A stretch of 64,000 nucleotides of DNA from Chionoecetes opilio (GCA_016584305.1 JACEEZ010019858.1:585001-649000); one strand, 5' to 3'; counted from the first letter of the stretch, positions 1 to 11,719 are shown. Translations and numbers: made by a program. The notes: generated by a model from the letters alone, not told the origin.

Positions 1-53
1 ACAAATACAAACAGAGCAAAGACACACTCGCATATACACACACACACACAACA

Positions 54-90
<37 letters not shown>

Positions 91-125
91 ACACACACAA
101 ATACAAACAGAGCAAGACACACTCG

Positions 126-212
<87 letters not shown>
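1..212. repeat. (AC)n microsatellite
   Basis: Almost pure AC dinucleotides, broken by two copies of a short unit (AAATACAAACAGAGCA followed by a GACACACTCGCATATAC block). The same AAACAGAGCA interruption recurs in the AC tract at 3.8-4.1 kb, so the two tracts probably share an origin. No coding content. Confidence 0.95.
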
Positions 213-215
<3 letters not shown>

Positions 216-761
216 TGAATATCTGTTTCTAGATTCCTTTTCTGCACCAATTAATGCTGTTAGCTTTACCATTCCTGCTATGAATATACGCTCTATTCTA
301 ACCAACTTCCAATATTTTGTTGATATAGTTTTATCTAATGTATGTATGAAATTTGATGTTTTACGTTTTCCCGAAACAAGACTCGATTCGGACCTCGCCC
401 CAGTGTACCAGTTACCAGGTTATAACCTTTTTACCAATTGATATGGAGGTGGTGTAGCACTATACATCTCAAATGTCTATCACTCTTCTGTGTCTACTGA
501 TCTCTCAAATCTAGAATCTTCCTTAGAATGTTTAGGTATTGACATTAAGATCATGGACAAGTTATTCCTAGTCATATGTATTTATAGACCTCCAAGTGGC
601 AACATCAGCAGTTTTTTTTGATAACTTAACATAAATTTTATTATTAGCAAATAATAGGAAATATCATGGTATTCATTTGATAGGAGATTCTAATCTTGAC
701 TTGTTGAAACATAATGATAACAGTTCGGTTCATGAATTCATCAATTTAATGTACTCTTTCT

Positions 762-1232
762 TTGTTCCCCTTAACCACTAAGCCCACCAGAGTCACAGAC
801 ACAACTGCCACTCTTATTGACCATATATGGTCAACACAGGTTGAAATTAATACAAAAAATTATGTAATACATAACGATACAACTGATCACTTCCCAGTAG
901 TCTCACAATTCAGGCATCAAGCTGTGAAAAAAGATACATCGCAATTTATTTACATAAGATGTCTAACGAATGCTGCCTTAGAGGTCTTCAATAATGATAT
1001 TTCTCAGCTGGATTGGACACCTATTCTTGATTGTGCTTGTCCTGATGATTCTTACAATTTATTTTACCATCAGTTTGATAATCTGTTCCAAAAACATTTT
1101 CCAGTGAAGCACATTAGAGTTAAACAAAATTATCATAAAAATTCTTATATCACTCCAGCTTTAAAGAACAGCATCAAAGAAAAACACAGGTTAGAAAGAC
1201 TTGCAAATAAATGGCCAATAACATTTCGTTAA
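762..1232 (+). pseudogene. Endonuclease C-terminus and linker of the CR1/L2-like LINE
   Basis: An open stretch of 156 codons covering the end of the APE-type endonuclease (PTRVTDTTATLIDHIW, then NDTTDHFPV, where D and H are the catalytic pair of the family) and the start of the linker to the RT. It ends in a TAA. The same product resumes after the stop as the next frame at 1266. The initial Met is not a real start: the endonuclease homology runs upstream to about 280 in other frames. Confidence 0.75.
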
Positions 1233-1265
1233 TTTTATCGAACTTACATAAATAAATTAACAACT

Positions 1266-1868
1266 GTGCTAGGAGTTGCAAAAAATAAATACTATAAGGA
1301 TCAACTAAAGCAATCTCAAGGTAATCCTAAGTCACACTGGAAGTCAATTAATGAAATTCTTGGTAGAAATTCCTCTGCATCAAAGGAATATTCAATAGAG
1401 CTAAAACCCTTGTGTGACAATACTGCAACTAAGTTTAACGACCACTTCTTAAGTTTTGGAAATTCAGCAAACAACACCACCTTAAATAACAATTCACATG
1501 ATCAATATTTACGCAATCCTCCTGATTTTTCCATGTACCTTACTCCTGTAAAACCGACGGAAATAGAGAGCTTCCTAAAAGGCATTAAGTCTGATGCGGC
1601 AGGATATGATGATATTTCACCCAAACTTCTAAGACACACTGCCTCTTTCATTTCTACTCCTTTAACACACATAATTAACCTCTCCTTTAAGACCGGTATC
1701 TTTCCAAGTGAGCTTAAAAAGGCAAAGGTAATTCCGCTGCACAAATCAGGTAATAAGCATGATATTAATAATTACAGACCCATTTCGATTCTTCCAGCAT
1801 TTAGCAAATTGTTTGAAAAGGCAATCTCCACTCGCCTTGTTAACTACCTTGAGAAAAAACACCTACTA
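1266..1868 (+). pseudogene. Reverse transcriptase, N-terminal part (CR1/L2-like LINE)
   Basis: The linker and first RT blocks are visible: a GYDDISPKLL block (position corresponding to the PGxDxIxxxLL motif), FKTGIFPSELKKAKVIPLHKSG, NNYRPISILPAFSKLFEKAI and the following LVNYLEKKHLL. The true protein frame stops being RT at 1868, where a TIR element is inserted. The apparent continuation to 1949 is element sequence, not RT. The rest of the domain resumes at 2367. Confidence 0.85.
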
Positions 1869-2364
1869 ATAGCGTATTTTCGCGACCGCTCTGGCCCGGT
1901 CTGGACTGGGCTAGTCCCGGGCGGTCACTGTTTTTGCGAGGCAGTCTAGAACGGTTCAGCCCAGTCCAGGCTGGTCCGACCCACATACCAGGACCACCTT
2001 GGACCAGTGTGGGGAGAACTGGCGCATGCGCACTACAGTCAGCGGGGAAGGCGACCAGGAGCTTCTCGTGGTGCTGATAAGACATGAAACACCATGATGG
2101 CCGACCATAAGACTAAAGTATCACAGGCGTGGTAGTTGTAAAGTCTTCAGCACAGGTTAAAAGGCGGACGACAAAAAGGATATTGACAAGATGGACGCCT
2201 GCCGCCTCCACAGTTCAGTTCAGTACCGCCCACTCGATCCCCCAGCCAATAGGAACGACGAATGGGACGGGGCCAGTCTCGATGTATTTTCGCGACCATC
2301 AGTCCACCCTGACCCGGTCCGGACTGGACTGAACCAGGGCGGTGAACGTCACGAAAATGCGCTA
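1869..2364. mobile_element. Non-autonomous TIR element (MITE-like) inside the RT frame
   Basis: A 496-bp block with inverted ends. The left end reads TAGCGTATTTTCGCGAC and the right end, reverse-complemented, reads TAGCGCATTTTCGTGAC. A further copy of the end motif (GTATTTTCGCGACC) lies internally near 2284. Flanking TA dinucleotides (1867-1868 and 2365-2366) look like a two-base target duplication. Removing the block plus one TA joins HLL to SDSQHGFRSNHSTES in frame, which is the expected RT block. It has no transposase of its own. The TA target suggests a Tc1/mariner-type mobiliser, which is an inference. Confidence 0.8.
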
Positions 2365-2366
2365 TA

Positions 2367-3552
2367 TCAGACAGTCAACATGGATTCAGATCAAACCACT
2401 CTACAGAGTCGGCAATCTTACAATTTGTTAATGAAGTATATAAATACTTGGAAGGTAAATTCTATGTAGCTGGAATATTCTTAGATCTATCAAAAGCCTT
2501 TGATTCCTTAGATCATAACATACTTCTTGATAAACTTGAACATATAGGGATAAGGGGCATTACTCACCGGTTATTGAAGAGCTACATCAGTAACAGGTCA
2601 CAGTGTATTTTGTAATTCCATGTATTCGTTTTTCAAAGTTATAACTAAAGGTGTACCTCAGGGATCTATTTTAGTGCCGCTACTTTTTCTCATATATATT
2701 AATGATTTACCAAATGCTAGCACAAAATCTAAATGTACTATTAATGCTGATGACACTAATCTCTTATTAGCTGATACAAATATTGACTCCTTACATATAA
2801 ATTTAAATCTTGAATTAAATCTTATAAATCAATGGCTACAGTCCAATAAATTGCACCTCAATATTGCCAAAATCAATTACATACTTTTCCAAAATCGATC
2901 AATAAAGAATATTATGCCTCCATTGTCATTAAAAGGTCAATTAATTCAACGTGTACCTTATACAAAATTTCTAGGAATTAATATTGACGAGAACTTAAAC
3001 TGGAACTTTCACATTAATCAAGTTTGTCTGAAATTACCTAAAATATGTGGTATATTGTATAGGGTCCGCCATCAACTTACAACTGAATCTATGTTAAGTA
3101 TATATTATACATCGTGTTACCCTCACTTGATTTATTGCGTTTCCATATGGGTTTGTACATGGCCATCTTTCTTAAATAAATTGATAATAACCCAAAATAA
3201 AATCAGGAGATGCATTCTATTTATGGGAAAATTTGCTTCCACAAGTCATATATATCCTCAGTTAAATATATTACATTTCAAATTAATAAGAAAATATTTC
3301 ATAGTGTTGCCTATCTATAAAAACATTAAACTCTACCCAGGAAATAAGGTTTTCAATTTCATCGCAAATATTTATAATACTAGGGGTAATAGTGTTAATT
3401 TAGTGTGTCCACAGTTTGGTGCATCCCGCTACAACAACAGTGTGTTGTGTGAAGGGCCTCAGATAGGGAATTCTCTTCCTATTGAAATAAAAGGTCTGAT
3501 GGATGCTGGAAATTTACTACAATTGAAAAAGAAAATAAAGACATTTATTTAA
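2367..3552 (+). pseudogene. Reverse transcriptase, central and C-terminal part (CR1/L2-like LINE)
   Basis: After the insertion the RT resumes with QHGFRSNHSTES, then FLDLSKAFDSLDH near 2475 (first catalytic aspartate region), a frameshift near 2610, GVPQGSILVPLLFLIYINDLP near 2650, and the catalytic ADDTN near 2747, where the usual F before ADD is N. The thumb and C-terminal blocks YTKFLGINIDENLNW and KLHLNIAK follow, and the frame ends with a TAA at 3552. The last 310 codons (2620-3552) are uninterrupted. The altered FADD and the frameshifts argue against activity. Confidence 0.85.
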
Positions 3553-3789
3553 TTGTCAACACAAGTTTCAACGACTTCGACTTATTTTTTTTTGTGTTAT
3601 TAATATTGTATAGTTGGTAGTCACTTATAATGCCTGTACTACTGAACAACCATTAGTTATGATTTTGTCTGTCTAAGAGCTTATGCTCGACAGACTGTGC
3701 CATCATTACGTTTTTGTTTTTATATATATTAATTACCTTCGCGTGATTTTGTAATGGCAATACATTTACTTACTTACTTACTTACTTAC

Positions 3790-4150
<361 letters not shown>

Positions 4151-4186
4151 TATACACATTCCGTACTCCGGTACTTAAAGGTATAC

Positions 4187-4425
4187 TTCGTAGTATAGTG
4201 GTTAGCACGTTTGTTTCACAACCTGAAAATCCCGGGTTCGATACCGGAGCGGAGTTGAAGAAAGATGTGCAGTCTCATTAAACCCCGAGCCTCTCTCCAC
4301 CCAGCATTGAATGGGTACCGGGTGTTAGTCGGGGATTGTATCCCGCCTCCCGGGGGTGGTGGAAGCACCGGATGGTGCTTTGGCCAACACTAAGCACTAA
4401 GGAAGCAAAACAATAAATGTATATT
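4187..4425 (+). mobile_element. tRNA-derived SINE (family I, tRNA-Val-like head)
   Basis: The head carries a Pol III A-box-like TAGTATAGTGGTTAGCACG and a B-box GGTTCGATACC, with a TTCACAA loop consistent with a degenerate tRNA-Val(CAC). The body continues with CCACCCAGCA, GGGTACCGGGTGTTAG and CCTCCCGGGGGTGGTG and ends in an A-rich AAGGAAGCAAAACAATAAA tail. A second copy in reverse lies at 20188-20412. The non-tRNA body and the second copy argue against a functional tRNA gene. Confidence 0.75.
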
Positions 4426-4839
4426 TGGAGACGGGACCATACGAGTATAAATCAGGCCCTGTAAAATACAACTAGGTAAATACACACACAAGCACACACA
4501 TACAGACAAACACGCACGCATACATACACAAACAAAATATAAAATATTTATACAGGCAGACAAACAATCAGCCAACCAGGCAGGCAATCACCACAAATTT
4601 AATTTAATTGTTTGCTCAAGTACTGCTATTCTGGAGAAGCAAGTGTTTACTCAACTAGCTGTTTTGGAATACGTACATATCAGAGAAGAAATATATGACT
4701 ACGCCTCACTCAGAAGCTGCAGCCAACGAAGACTAATCCGTTGACCTAGAGCCTTGGTGATGATGGAAAAGTGTACATGGTATTGAATATTTTCTATGAT
4801 GTAACATTTATTTATGTAATACATAACTTATATTGAAAA

Positions 4840-5085
4840 TATAGTGTTCTCCTATCTAAGTAAATGGGAATTGGCAAAAACAATAAAACTACACCCTACT
4901 CGTATTCCTGCCTACATTAGAGGCACTCCCAACACTCCTGACCTTTTCTTAATCTCGAATTTGTCAGCTTATTATGTTAAATTAGTTTCGGTTGGGAACC
5001 GTTGGTTCCGTTTCACATTGCAACCATATATGTGTAACCTGTCCTCTCGCTTTTGTGCCACCTCGGGGCCCACCTAAAAGAAAGT
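4840..5085 (+). pseudogene. Endonuclease fragment of a Jockey-superfamily LINE
   Basis: The frame contains HPTRIPAYIRGTPNTPDLFLISN followed by a SAYYVKLVSVG block. This is the C-terminal segment of APE-type endonucleases (PTRxPxxxGxTPNxLDLFLTSN... then SDH). The SDH block itself is lost through a frameshift near 5000; a PPKRKYSWY-like continuation reads in another frame at about 5060-5090. No other part of this element is recognisable nearby. Confidence 0.6.
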
Positions 5086-5089
5086 ACTC

Positions 5090-5760
5090 CTGGTATTAAA
5101 TTTCAGTTTAGTGGGAGGTCTAGGTGCAAAGTCCTAGTTTTCAAAATTTTATTAAGCGTTTAATACATCCGATTAATAAGCCAGAAACCATTACACCACG
5201 TAATAACACGGTAAGCCATTGAACCGAGAATCTGGTGAAACAGTAAACCAATAAATATGCTGGCCTCGAAGCCAGTAAGCCGGGCTGGGCCTCAGCCTGC
5301 CTCAAGCGCTCCCGCCACGTCATTTAGCGCGCCCAAATTGCTTGTTAAACGAGATGCAACGGTGTTGGCTTCTCTTCCTCCTTCTCCTCCTCCTAATTTA
5401 ATTATCTCCTAGTCTTTTTCCGACTTCATTTCTTCCTATATTTCTTCTTTTCTTATTTTTGCTCTTATTTTTCTTATTTTTTTGCTGTATTTATTCTTCT
5501 TCCTCTTCTACTTTTTCTTTTCCCTTTACTTATTTCTTCATCTTCGTATTTTTTTGGTTATTGTTGTTATAATTATCATATTTACTACCATTAACATATT
5601 TATTATTATTATAATAATTTTAACTATTACAATTATTAAATTTTTTAGTATTTTCATATTTATTATTTCTATTCTTAACCTTCGCCGTCCTCCTCCTCCT
5701 CCTCCTCCTCCTTACCTCTCTGACGTAAATGACCGCCCCCACGATGCGATCTCGGTACAA
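5090..5760. other. Gene-free stretch with T-rich and (TCC)n tract
   Basis: No recognisable gene. From about 5370 to 5690 the top strand is strongly pyrimidine/T rich, ending in a (TCC)n run at about 5690-5712 that abuts the start of the CR1-like relic. The poly-Phe/Ile/Leu and poly-Pro reading frames are compositional. Confidence 0.6.
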
Positions 5761-5764
5761 AATT

Positions 5765-7106
5765 TCGTAAAAGCCTGTATATTCAATGCACGCAGCATCC
5801 GAAATAAATTTTCAGACCTCGAAGTCCTTGTTGATTTAAGATTATCATTTTATTGTCATATCAGAATCCTGGTTCAACACTACAAATATAATCTTTTTGG
5901 GTGAATATAATTTACCTGGTTACTTAATGATTAGCTGTGAAAGAAATAATTGAACAAGCGAAGGAGCATTACTTTATGTAACAGCCAGTCCAACGGTCAT
6001 AGAATACGAGAAGGTTGATAATGTAAATTCTCCATTTTTGCACCTAAAGATCCGCTCGAAAAAAAAAATAATCAGACGCATCTGTAGATCCCCAATTCAC
6101 AGAAGTGACGTTGATAGACAGACAGATACGACCAATTTATTGAAATGAGTAATGAGTTCGATTGCGTTATCTTTGGTAATTTCAATATAGCCATTCCTTC
6201 CTGGGGAAATCGCTAAACTCTCATTTGGATCACGATTTCTACAGCGATGTATTAAAATTTTTGTCAACTCAGCATGTTCACAAACCCACGAGAGGTGATA
6301 GCATATTGGACCTAGTTTTTTCGACAAATGCCGATTTGGTAAAAAATGTGAATATTGCCCTGAATTTGGCACAATCAATCATAGAATTGTGTCCTTTGAT
6401 ATAAATTTCGATGTTTATAGGGAAAGTGTTAGCGATGAAGAAATGTTCCTGTATAAACAAGGTAAGATTTAAGACATGTTCTAGGATTTTGTCAGTAAAC
6501 ACAAGTTATGTGACCTATCAAATGAACGAATAGGACTCGAACGTGACGGAATGCACAGGTACGTGCAATTGGTAACTCACGTCTCTACCACTTGCACCTG
6601 ACGGCTCCGTAAACAAAATAAAGAGTTGGTGGTCAGAAACGATTGGGCTGTATCAGAAAAATCGGGGAATTTACTATATCTTGAATAATGTTGTAAAGTC
6701 TTGTGTTCCAGTCAGTGAAAGACAGACGTCCACGTAATGATCAAAATAAACCCAAGTGGTGGAACAGCCGAATTGAATCTGGGCTGTTACAGAAAAATCG
6801 GGCCTACCGTAATTACTTGTCATCTAAAAATGAATAATTATGATAAAATATAGTTTGAAAGACTACAGTGCGATACGAAAAAGTTGATAAAGAAAAATAA
6901 GAAAGATCTTGAATTACATATTTCAAGTATCAATAAATCGAACCCTAAATAATTGTTCAGTTATCTGCGCAGGAGGAAAGTTATCACAGCAAACATAGGT
7001 CCAAGGTTACCCTTGAACACGGTAAACATGCTAATAATTAAATCGAGTTGGCTGAAGTATTTAATGATTACTTTGCTATGTTTCTATAGTTGAAGATATA
7101 AATGAA
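5765..7106 (+). pseudogene. Endonuclease and linker of a CR1-like LINE (relic, left part)
   Basis: ACIFNARSIRNKFSDLEVLV at about 5775-5835 is the classic endonuclease N-terminal motif. An SESWFN-equivalent follows after a shift near 5865, then GEYNLPGY, a GDFNIAIPSW-like block near 6170-6210 and TRGDSILDLVFSTNADLV at about 6290-6345. Stops and frameshifts are frequent. It is interrupted by the foldback element at 7107. Confidence 0.75.
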
Positions 7107-7478
7107 CTATAGTCAATTTTTTTTATTATGGTCAAAATGCACTAAGGAAGCCACGCCCCCTGCCTTCTACCTTTTTCTACGGGGCAGCTGATTGGTGCAT
7201 CCTCGTATCATCACAACCAATCACAATATCTTCACTACTTAACAGCGCGTGACCACTGGACAGAGCAATCTTCACTACAGAGGGTTTTTATTTTGTCACC
7301 CTCTGTAGTGAAGATTCCTCTGTCCAGTGGTCACGCCGCTGTTAAGTAGTGAAGATATTGTGATTGGTAGTGATGATACGAGGAATGCACCAATCAGTTG
7401 CCCCGTAGAATAGAAAGGGAGGCAGGGGGCGTGGCTTCCTTACTGCATTTTGACCATAATAAAAAAAATAGACTATAG
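7107..7478. mobile_element. Foldback (snap-back) element inside the CR1-like relic
   Basis: A 372-bp near-perfect inverted repeat. The ends are CTATAGTC and GACTATAG, followed by a T-run/A-run, ATTATGGTCAAAATGCA, then GGAAGCCACGCCCCCTGCC and its complement. The arms meet at a loop of about a dozen bases around 7286-7298. There is no coding capacity. The LINE resumes immediately afterwards with an EDTIIKAIDTLKVNK block, so the foldback was inserted into the LINE. TA-type target duplication (CTA/TAG) is possible. Confidence 0.85.
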
Positions 7479-7810
7479 AAGAAGCAGGCTGCGATCAAAG
7501 TAATATATTCCATTGATCAATTGCGAATTCATTGAGGACACAATAATCAAGGCAATAGATACACTCAAAGTTAACAAATGACCCGGGCCAGACTGTATTG
7601 CACCGTGAGTTTTAAAAGAAATGAGGCACCAGATTTGTAAACACCTTTCAATACTTTTTAGGAAATCCCTAAACTCCGGTAAAGTTCCTTGCTATTGGAA
7701 ACTTGGAAATGTTACTCCAATACAAAAAATTAGGTGATTTGACACAACCGAGCAGCTAAAAACCGATCAGCCTCACATCCGTAGTCTGTAAGTTAATGGA
7801 AACTGTAATT
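7479..7810 (+). pseudogene. RT N-terminal blocks of the CR1-like LINE (relic, right part)
   Basis: In one frame with stops: IIKAIDTLKVNK, PGPDCIAP, VLKEMRHQICKHLSILFRKSL, NSGKVPCYWKLGNVTPIQK. This matches RT blocks 0-2 of CR1/L2-type elements. Homology fades after about 7810; the palm domain with the catalytic aspartates is absent, so the element is 3' truncated. Confidence 0.75.
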
Positions 7811-8185
7811 CGAGACAACGTTGTTACTCCTGACCTGCACTGCTAATACTCCGCGTCTGACTGGTGTTTTCTGTAGCTCCTGTGTGCAGCCGACGCTTGG
7901 TGGAATCAATCTGCCCCTAAAAGCTGACACCTGCTCTTATAACCTGGTAGCTTTTGTGCCGCCACCGCTGTTGTAATATCGCACCCGCTTGACGTTTATC
8001 GTCGCATATCTTTGATAGGCTCCTCGTTAGCCAGTGTGTCCCTTCGGGGGCACTATATACTAAGAAGGAAGACACGCACCTCAAATGTCCAACCGTGTGA
8101 CCGCATCATGCGCTTTGAGACACGGTTGGGCACCCGTCGCCTCACCGCCCTGGGTGAAAAGTTGCATCGAGTGACGGAGCCTTAA
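7811..8185. other. Stretch without recognisable gene
   Basis: Moderately GC-rich sequence between the CR1-like relic and an RTE 3' end. A TGCGCTTTGAGACACGGTTGGGCACC stretch and its surroundings suggest another old repeat, but no motif, ORF or inverted termini could be assigned. Confidence 0.4.
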
Positions 8186-8189
8186 GAAA

Positions 8190-8385
8190 CAATCCGGCGT
8201 GGAGGAGGCCAAGGCGGCGCCCACAAGGCTCGTGGCTGGGGTAAATTGATGTTTCCTGCCGAGAGTTGCTTGTTATGGAAAGGGAGCCTGTATGGGGACT
8301 CGCGCGTGGTGACCCCCGGGAGTGGTATCGTAGGATGGACGAGCTCCCCGGCGTATGCCCCCAATGATTGATTGATTGACATTAG
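8190..8385 (+). mobile_element. RTE retrotransposon, 3'-end fragment
   Basis: Matches the last 60 or so codons and the 3' end of the RTE copy at 43.7-45.5 kb: a GGCCAAxGCGGCGCCCAC block, GGCTGGGG, GTTGATGTTTCCTGCCGAGAG, GGGAGTGG and CCCCAATGATTGATTGATTGAC. The TTGA repeat tail is typical of RTE. It lacks everything upstream, as expected for a 5'-truncated insertion. Confidence 0.85.
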
Positions 8386-9050
8386 TAAGACGGTAGGCGG
8401 AGTACCATGACGTCATGCCGTCAAGCACACCAACGCACATGTGAACACACACACACACCATGACTTTAGGTTTTGAAAAATGTAATAAGTAAACGAGGAC
8501 TGAATACTGATTCAACGCAGCTACTTGTATGTGTATGTGTTAGTGTGTGTAATAATGATAAAAAAATAATATTAATGATAATAATAATAGTAATATATAA
8601 AATATAATAATAGTAATAATAATAAGCCGTGTATATGAACTGCAGTCAAGGATTGAAAATGTACATAGGGGGTAAGATTACATCTAAAAATGTATTGATA
8701 TTGCATAAATCAATATATGTTTACAAATCAAAATGATAGAAAAGATGGAAATGCAAAAAGAAAAGAAAGCTATTTACAGGAGGAGGAACCTAACATTAAA
8801 TATAAAGAGTTATAATACTATTCAGAAAGAGTATATGGCAGGAACGATGGCGCTGTGCCAAATGCAGTAGTCTTTGGTTGTGCCGATATCTATCAGTCCT
8901 TGGGGCCCTGATAGGATTGATCCTGTATTGATGTCGGGTTGCGCAAATAGGAAGTGTGGCGTTGGGTGAGAAGAGGTGATGGTCTCGAGGATGATGCAAC
9001 AATCCTTCCCTGAACTTCCGTAATGCTTCCTGACGCTTTGTGTACAGCCT
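8386..9050. other. Stretch without recognisable gene
   Basis: AT-rich interval with short (AAT)n-like tracts at about 8550-8625 and a short AC run at 8445-8458. Reading frames here show no protein motifs and no repeat boundaries were found. Confidence 0.5.
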
Positions 9051-9055
9051 CATTG

Positions 9056-9420
9056 GGGAGGCGGTAGCAGAGTGGTTAGCGTCTCCGACTGGCGTCTCCG
9101 TTCTCGGTGACCCGAGTTCGATCCCGAGTAAGAACCATAAATCCACTTAAAATCTTTCTGCACCGTCGAGTGGCCTAAGAACACCCATATGCTGCCCATA
9201 ACTCTAACTTCGATTGCGAGTGCATCGGAGGACACAGGGAGGCGGCATGAGCCTAATCACAGGTGTCACTATAAAAATCCTGCCTGCGCAACCACAGGCG
9301 AGGGCCAACCATCACAGCCCTCAAGTGAACCTCCAGGGCCTAACATCCGAGCCCTGGAGGTCACTGCCTACAGGCACTATAGGCATAAATGTAAAAAAGA
9401 AAAAGAAAAAAAGACTCGGT
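9056..9420 (+). mobile_element. tRNA-derived SINE (family II)
   Basis: The head has an A-box-like GTAGCAGAGTGGTTAGCG and B-box GAGTTCGATCCC. The body contains ATGCTGCCCATAACTCTAAC, a GCGAGGGCCAACCATC block, GAGCCCTGGAGG and an A-rich tail (AAAAAAGAAAAAGAAAAAAAG). The ATGCTGCCCAT and GGGCCAACC blocks recur in reverse at 10.1-10.3 kb, identifying a family. The head resembles tRNA-Ser or tRNA-Leu class genes, but the isotype is uncertain. Confidence 0.75.
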
Positions 9421-9770
9421 AAACTCAGGGTGGTCAGGGTACAGTCGTGGCCTGCGTCGGCAGGGCAAAGGATGACCCTGCATGCCCGTTTCTGACCTCT
9501 GTCCAACAATTGCTGTTGTGTAAGGTTTAGGGTGGACGACTACGCTGGGGAAGTGTACATGTATGTGGTAATATAAAGGTAGTGTATACAGCTCTTAGCT
9601 CGTGCTGGTGTCCCGAGGGACCTGAGTCTTCGCAGCATGTACATCTTGTAAGAGGCTGTCCTGACGAAGCTGGAGACGAATTTCTTTTCGTCAGCTGGTC
9701 ATCCACTGTGACGCTAAATAGTCCGCTGGCCTAAACTATTTGGAATGAATGGAAAGCAACTGAGAGCTGG

Positions 9771-9801
9771 TGTGTGTGTGTGTATGTGTGTTTTTTACTA
9801 T

Positions 9802-9861
<60 letters not shown>
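9771..9861. repeat. (GT)n microsatellite
   Basis: GT dinucleotide tract with one interruption (TTTTTTACTATATT near 9791-9804). Confidence 0.95.
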
Positions 9862-9863
<2 letters not shown>

Positions 9864-10111
9864 CCGTTTCGAGTATGAACATGATTCGTGTGCGGCTGCG
9901 CGCACAGCCCCTGGTGAGGGGGTACGCTAAAGGACGTTGCTTTCCCGCATGTCCGCCATGCAGGGTTTCCATTATGAATAGAAAAGTATAGTTTGTTTCC
10001 CTTTTAAGTTACTAGTACGTTTTTACGACGCTGAAGAAATGGGTAAGAAATTATTTAGTTGTTTACGTTGGAAGCTATAACATCTGTAGGTTTATATCTT
10101 CCTTCCTTAGG

Positions 10112-10436
10112 TTTTTTTTGTACTTCCATTAGGGCTCAGGTGGTTGGCCATGCATATTCTGAAGGGCTGGGACGGTTGGCCCTCCCCGTGGTGGCCCAGG
10201 GTGAATTTTCTAAGTGGCATCTGTGCTGATTTGAGGCCCATGCTGCCCCTTGTATGCTCTCCACCATCCTCACAGTCGAAGGTGAGGTTAATGGGCAGCA
10301 TGTGCGTAGCTTCAGCCACCCGGATCAATGGAAGATGGATTCAAATGGAAGAAACAGTTGCACTTGGTGGGACTTTAACTTGGGACCTTGAGCTTACCAC
10401 TACCAGGTTCTAATCATCCGACCACCGCGTTAAAGA
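10112..10436 (-). mobile_element. tRNA-derived SINE (family II), reverse copy
   Basis: On the minus strand the copy runs from a degenerate tRNA-like head (GGTCGGATGATTAGAACC A-box-like, CAAGTTAAAGTCC degraded B-box, about 10436-10365) through ATGCTGCCCATTAACCTC and GAGGGCCAACCGTCCCAG to an A-rich tail at about 10112-10120. The shared body blocks match the copy at 9.06-9.42 kb. Confidence 0.65.
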
Positions 10437-10440
10437 TAGC

Positions 10441-10533
10441 TGAAAGTGCTGGCCCCGGAGGGATTCGCCCTCGCGACCGCGACCTCACCACTCCCAAAAG
10501 CTAACCACTCGGCCAACACCTCCCCAAAAAACT
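10441..10533 (-). mobile_element. tRNA-like SINE head
   Basis: The minus strand reads GGAGGTGTTGGCCGAGTGGT, an almost intact class-II tRNA (Leu/Ser-type) 5' half with A-box, then after a GC-rich insert a degraded B-box (GGGCGAATCCC). It directly precedes the reverse SINE copy on the same strand. It could be a separate SINE head or a tRNA pseudogene. Confidence 0.5.
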
Positions 10534-11515
10534 TGCTAAATAGGCCAAAAAATGGATACTTTTTGTTCATTTTTTGATATAATTGGATACTTATATTGTT
10601 TTTTTTTTTAGAATTGGACATTTTTCGTGTTCTCTTATCATAGCTGCAGCCATGGTAACAATCAAATTTTTGTTACTGTTAACCGACCGCTTCACACCCA
10701 TATCTTTTCTTTGCTATAAAAATTGTATGTTGTCGAGCGATAACTTTACGAAAAGTAACTGAATATTACAAATTTGATAGTCGACAAGGGTACTAAACTG
10801 GGCATATCTATAACATATTGCTTATATTTATATACTAAAAATCGTCTAATGGTTATAAATTAAAAAGGAAACTACGTTAGGGGCCTCAATAGAAAAAAGT
10901 GCGCCCACTGAAAATGTTTTTACTAAAAACCCTTTTTAATTAAGTGACGGTTACTCCAATACTCCCTGAGCACGTTCTGATTGGTTGGGGACATGAGGCG
11001 CTATCTTTTTTTAACCCAAAACGAGCATATTCAACACCCAGTTTCGTCAGTGTGAGGTATAAAAACACTTTTAATAAAAACGTTACAACGTTTACATTTT
11101 GGGTTTTCGGGAAAAATTTTTGTTGGCGATCATGGACGGATATTTTGAATTTATTTCCTGTATTTTTTTGTGTCAAAAGGTAAATGAAATGGGAAAATGC
11201 CCCACAAAGGGACTGGCCCCTGGGAAAAAACAAACAACAAAAGCTTCCCTAGTTGCCAGTCCTATTCCTTTGTATTCCCTTATATCTTTTGTTTTCGCTC
11301 ATCTAGTTTCCCTTTTTTCATTCGGTTTTTTCCCAACTAATTTCCACCACATCCCTCTCCACCCACCCCCCTCCCCCCCCAGTAAATTAACTTACAGCTT
11401 TTGTAATCTCCCTCGGCGATTCTTTTCTAGATTTACACCCTTTAAATCCAAAACCCGCATTCCCGGCTATTCCAAACAAATCCAGGTTTCCAGCTGCGAG
11501 TGTTTGCTCCTCTCA
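10534..11515. other. AT-rich stretch without recognisable gene
   Basis: No convincing coding or repeat signature. From about 11.1 kb onward, runs of four or more identical bases become unusually frequent, marking the approximate start of the homopolymer-biased zone that lasts to about 28.7 kb. Confidence 0.5.
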
Positions 11516-11518
11516 CCC

Positions 11519-11719
11519 TTAACATTCTCTCTCTCTCTTTTTCTCTCTCTCTCTCTCTCTCTCCTTCCCCCTTCCTTTCTTCTCCCTCCCCTCTCTTTCC
11601 CTCTCTTCTCCTCCTCCCTCCCTTCTCTCCTCCTTTCCCTCTCTTCTTCCCTCTCTCTCTTTTTCCCTCTTCTCTCTCTTCCCCCCCTCTCTCTTTCCCC
11701 CCCTCTCTTCTTTCCCTTT

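Noticed and set aside
4187..4260. Functional tRNA-Val gene
   Set aside because: The acceptor stem does not pair, the fold is degraded, and the sequence continues into a body shared with the reverse copy at 20.2-20.4 kb, so it is a SINE head.
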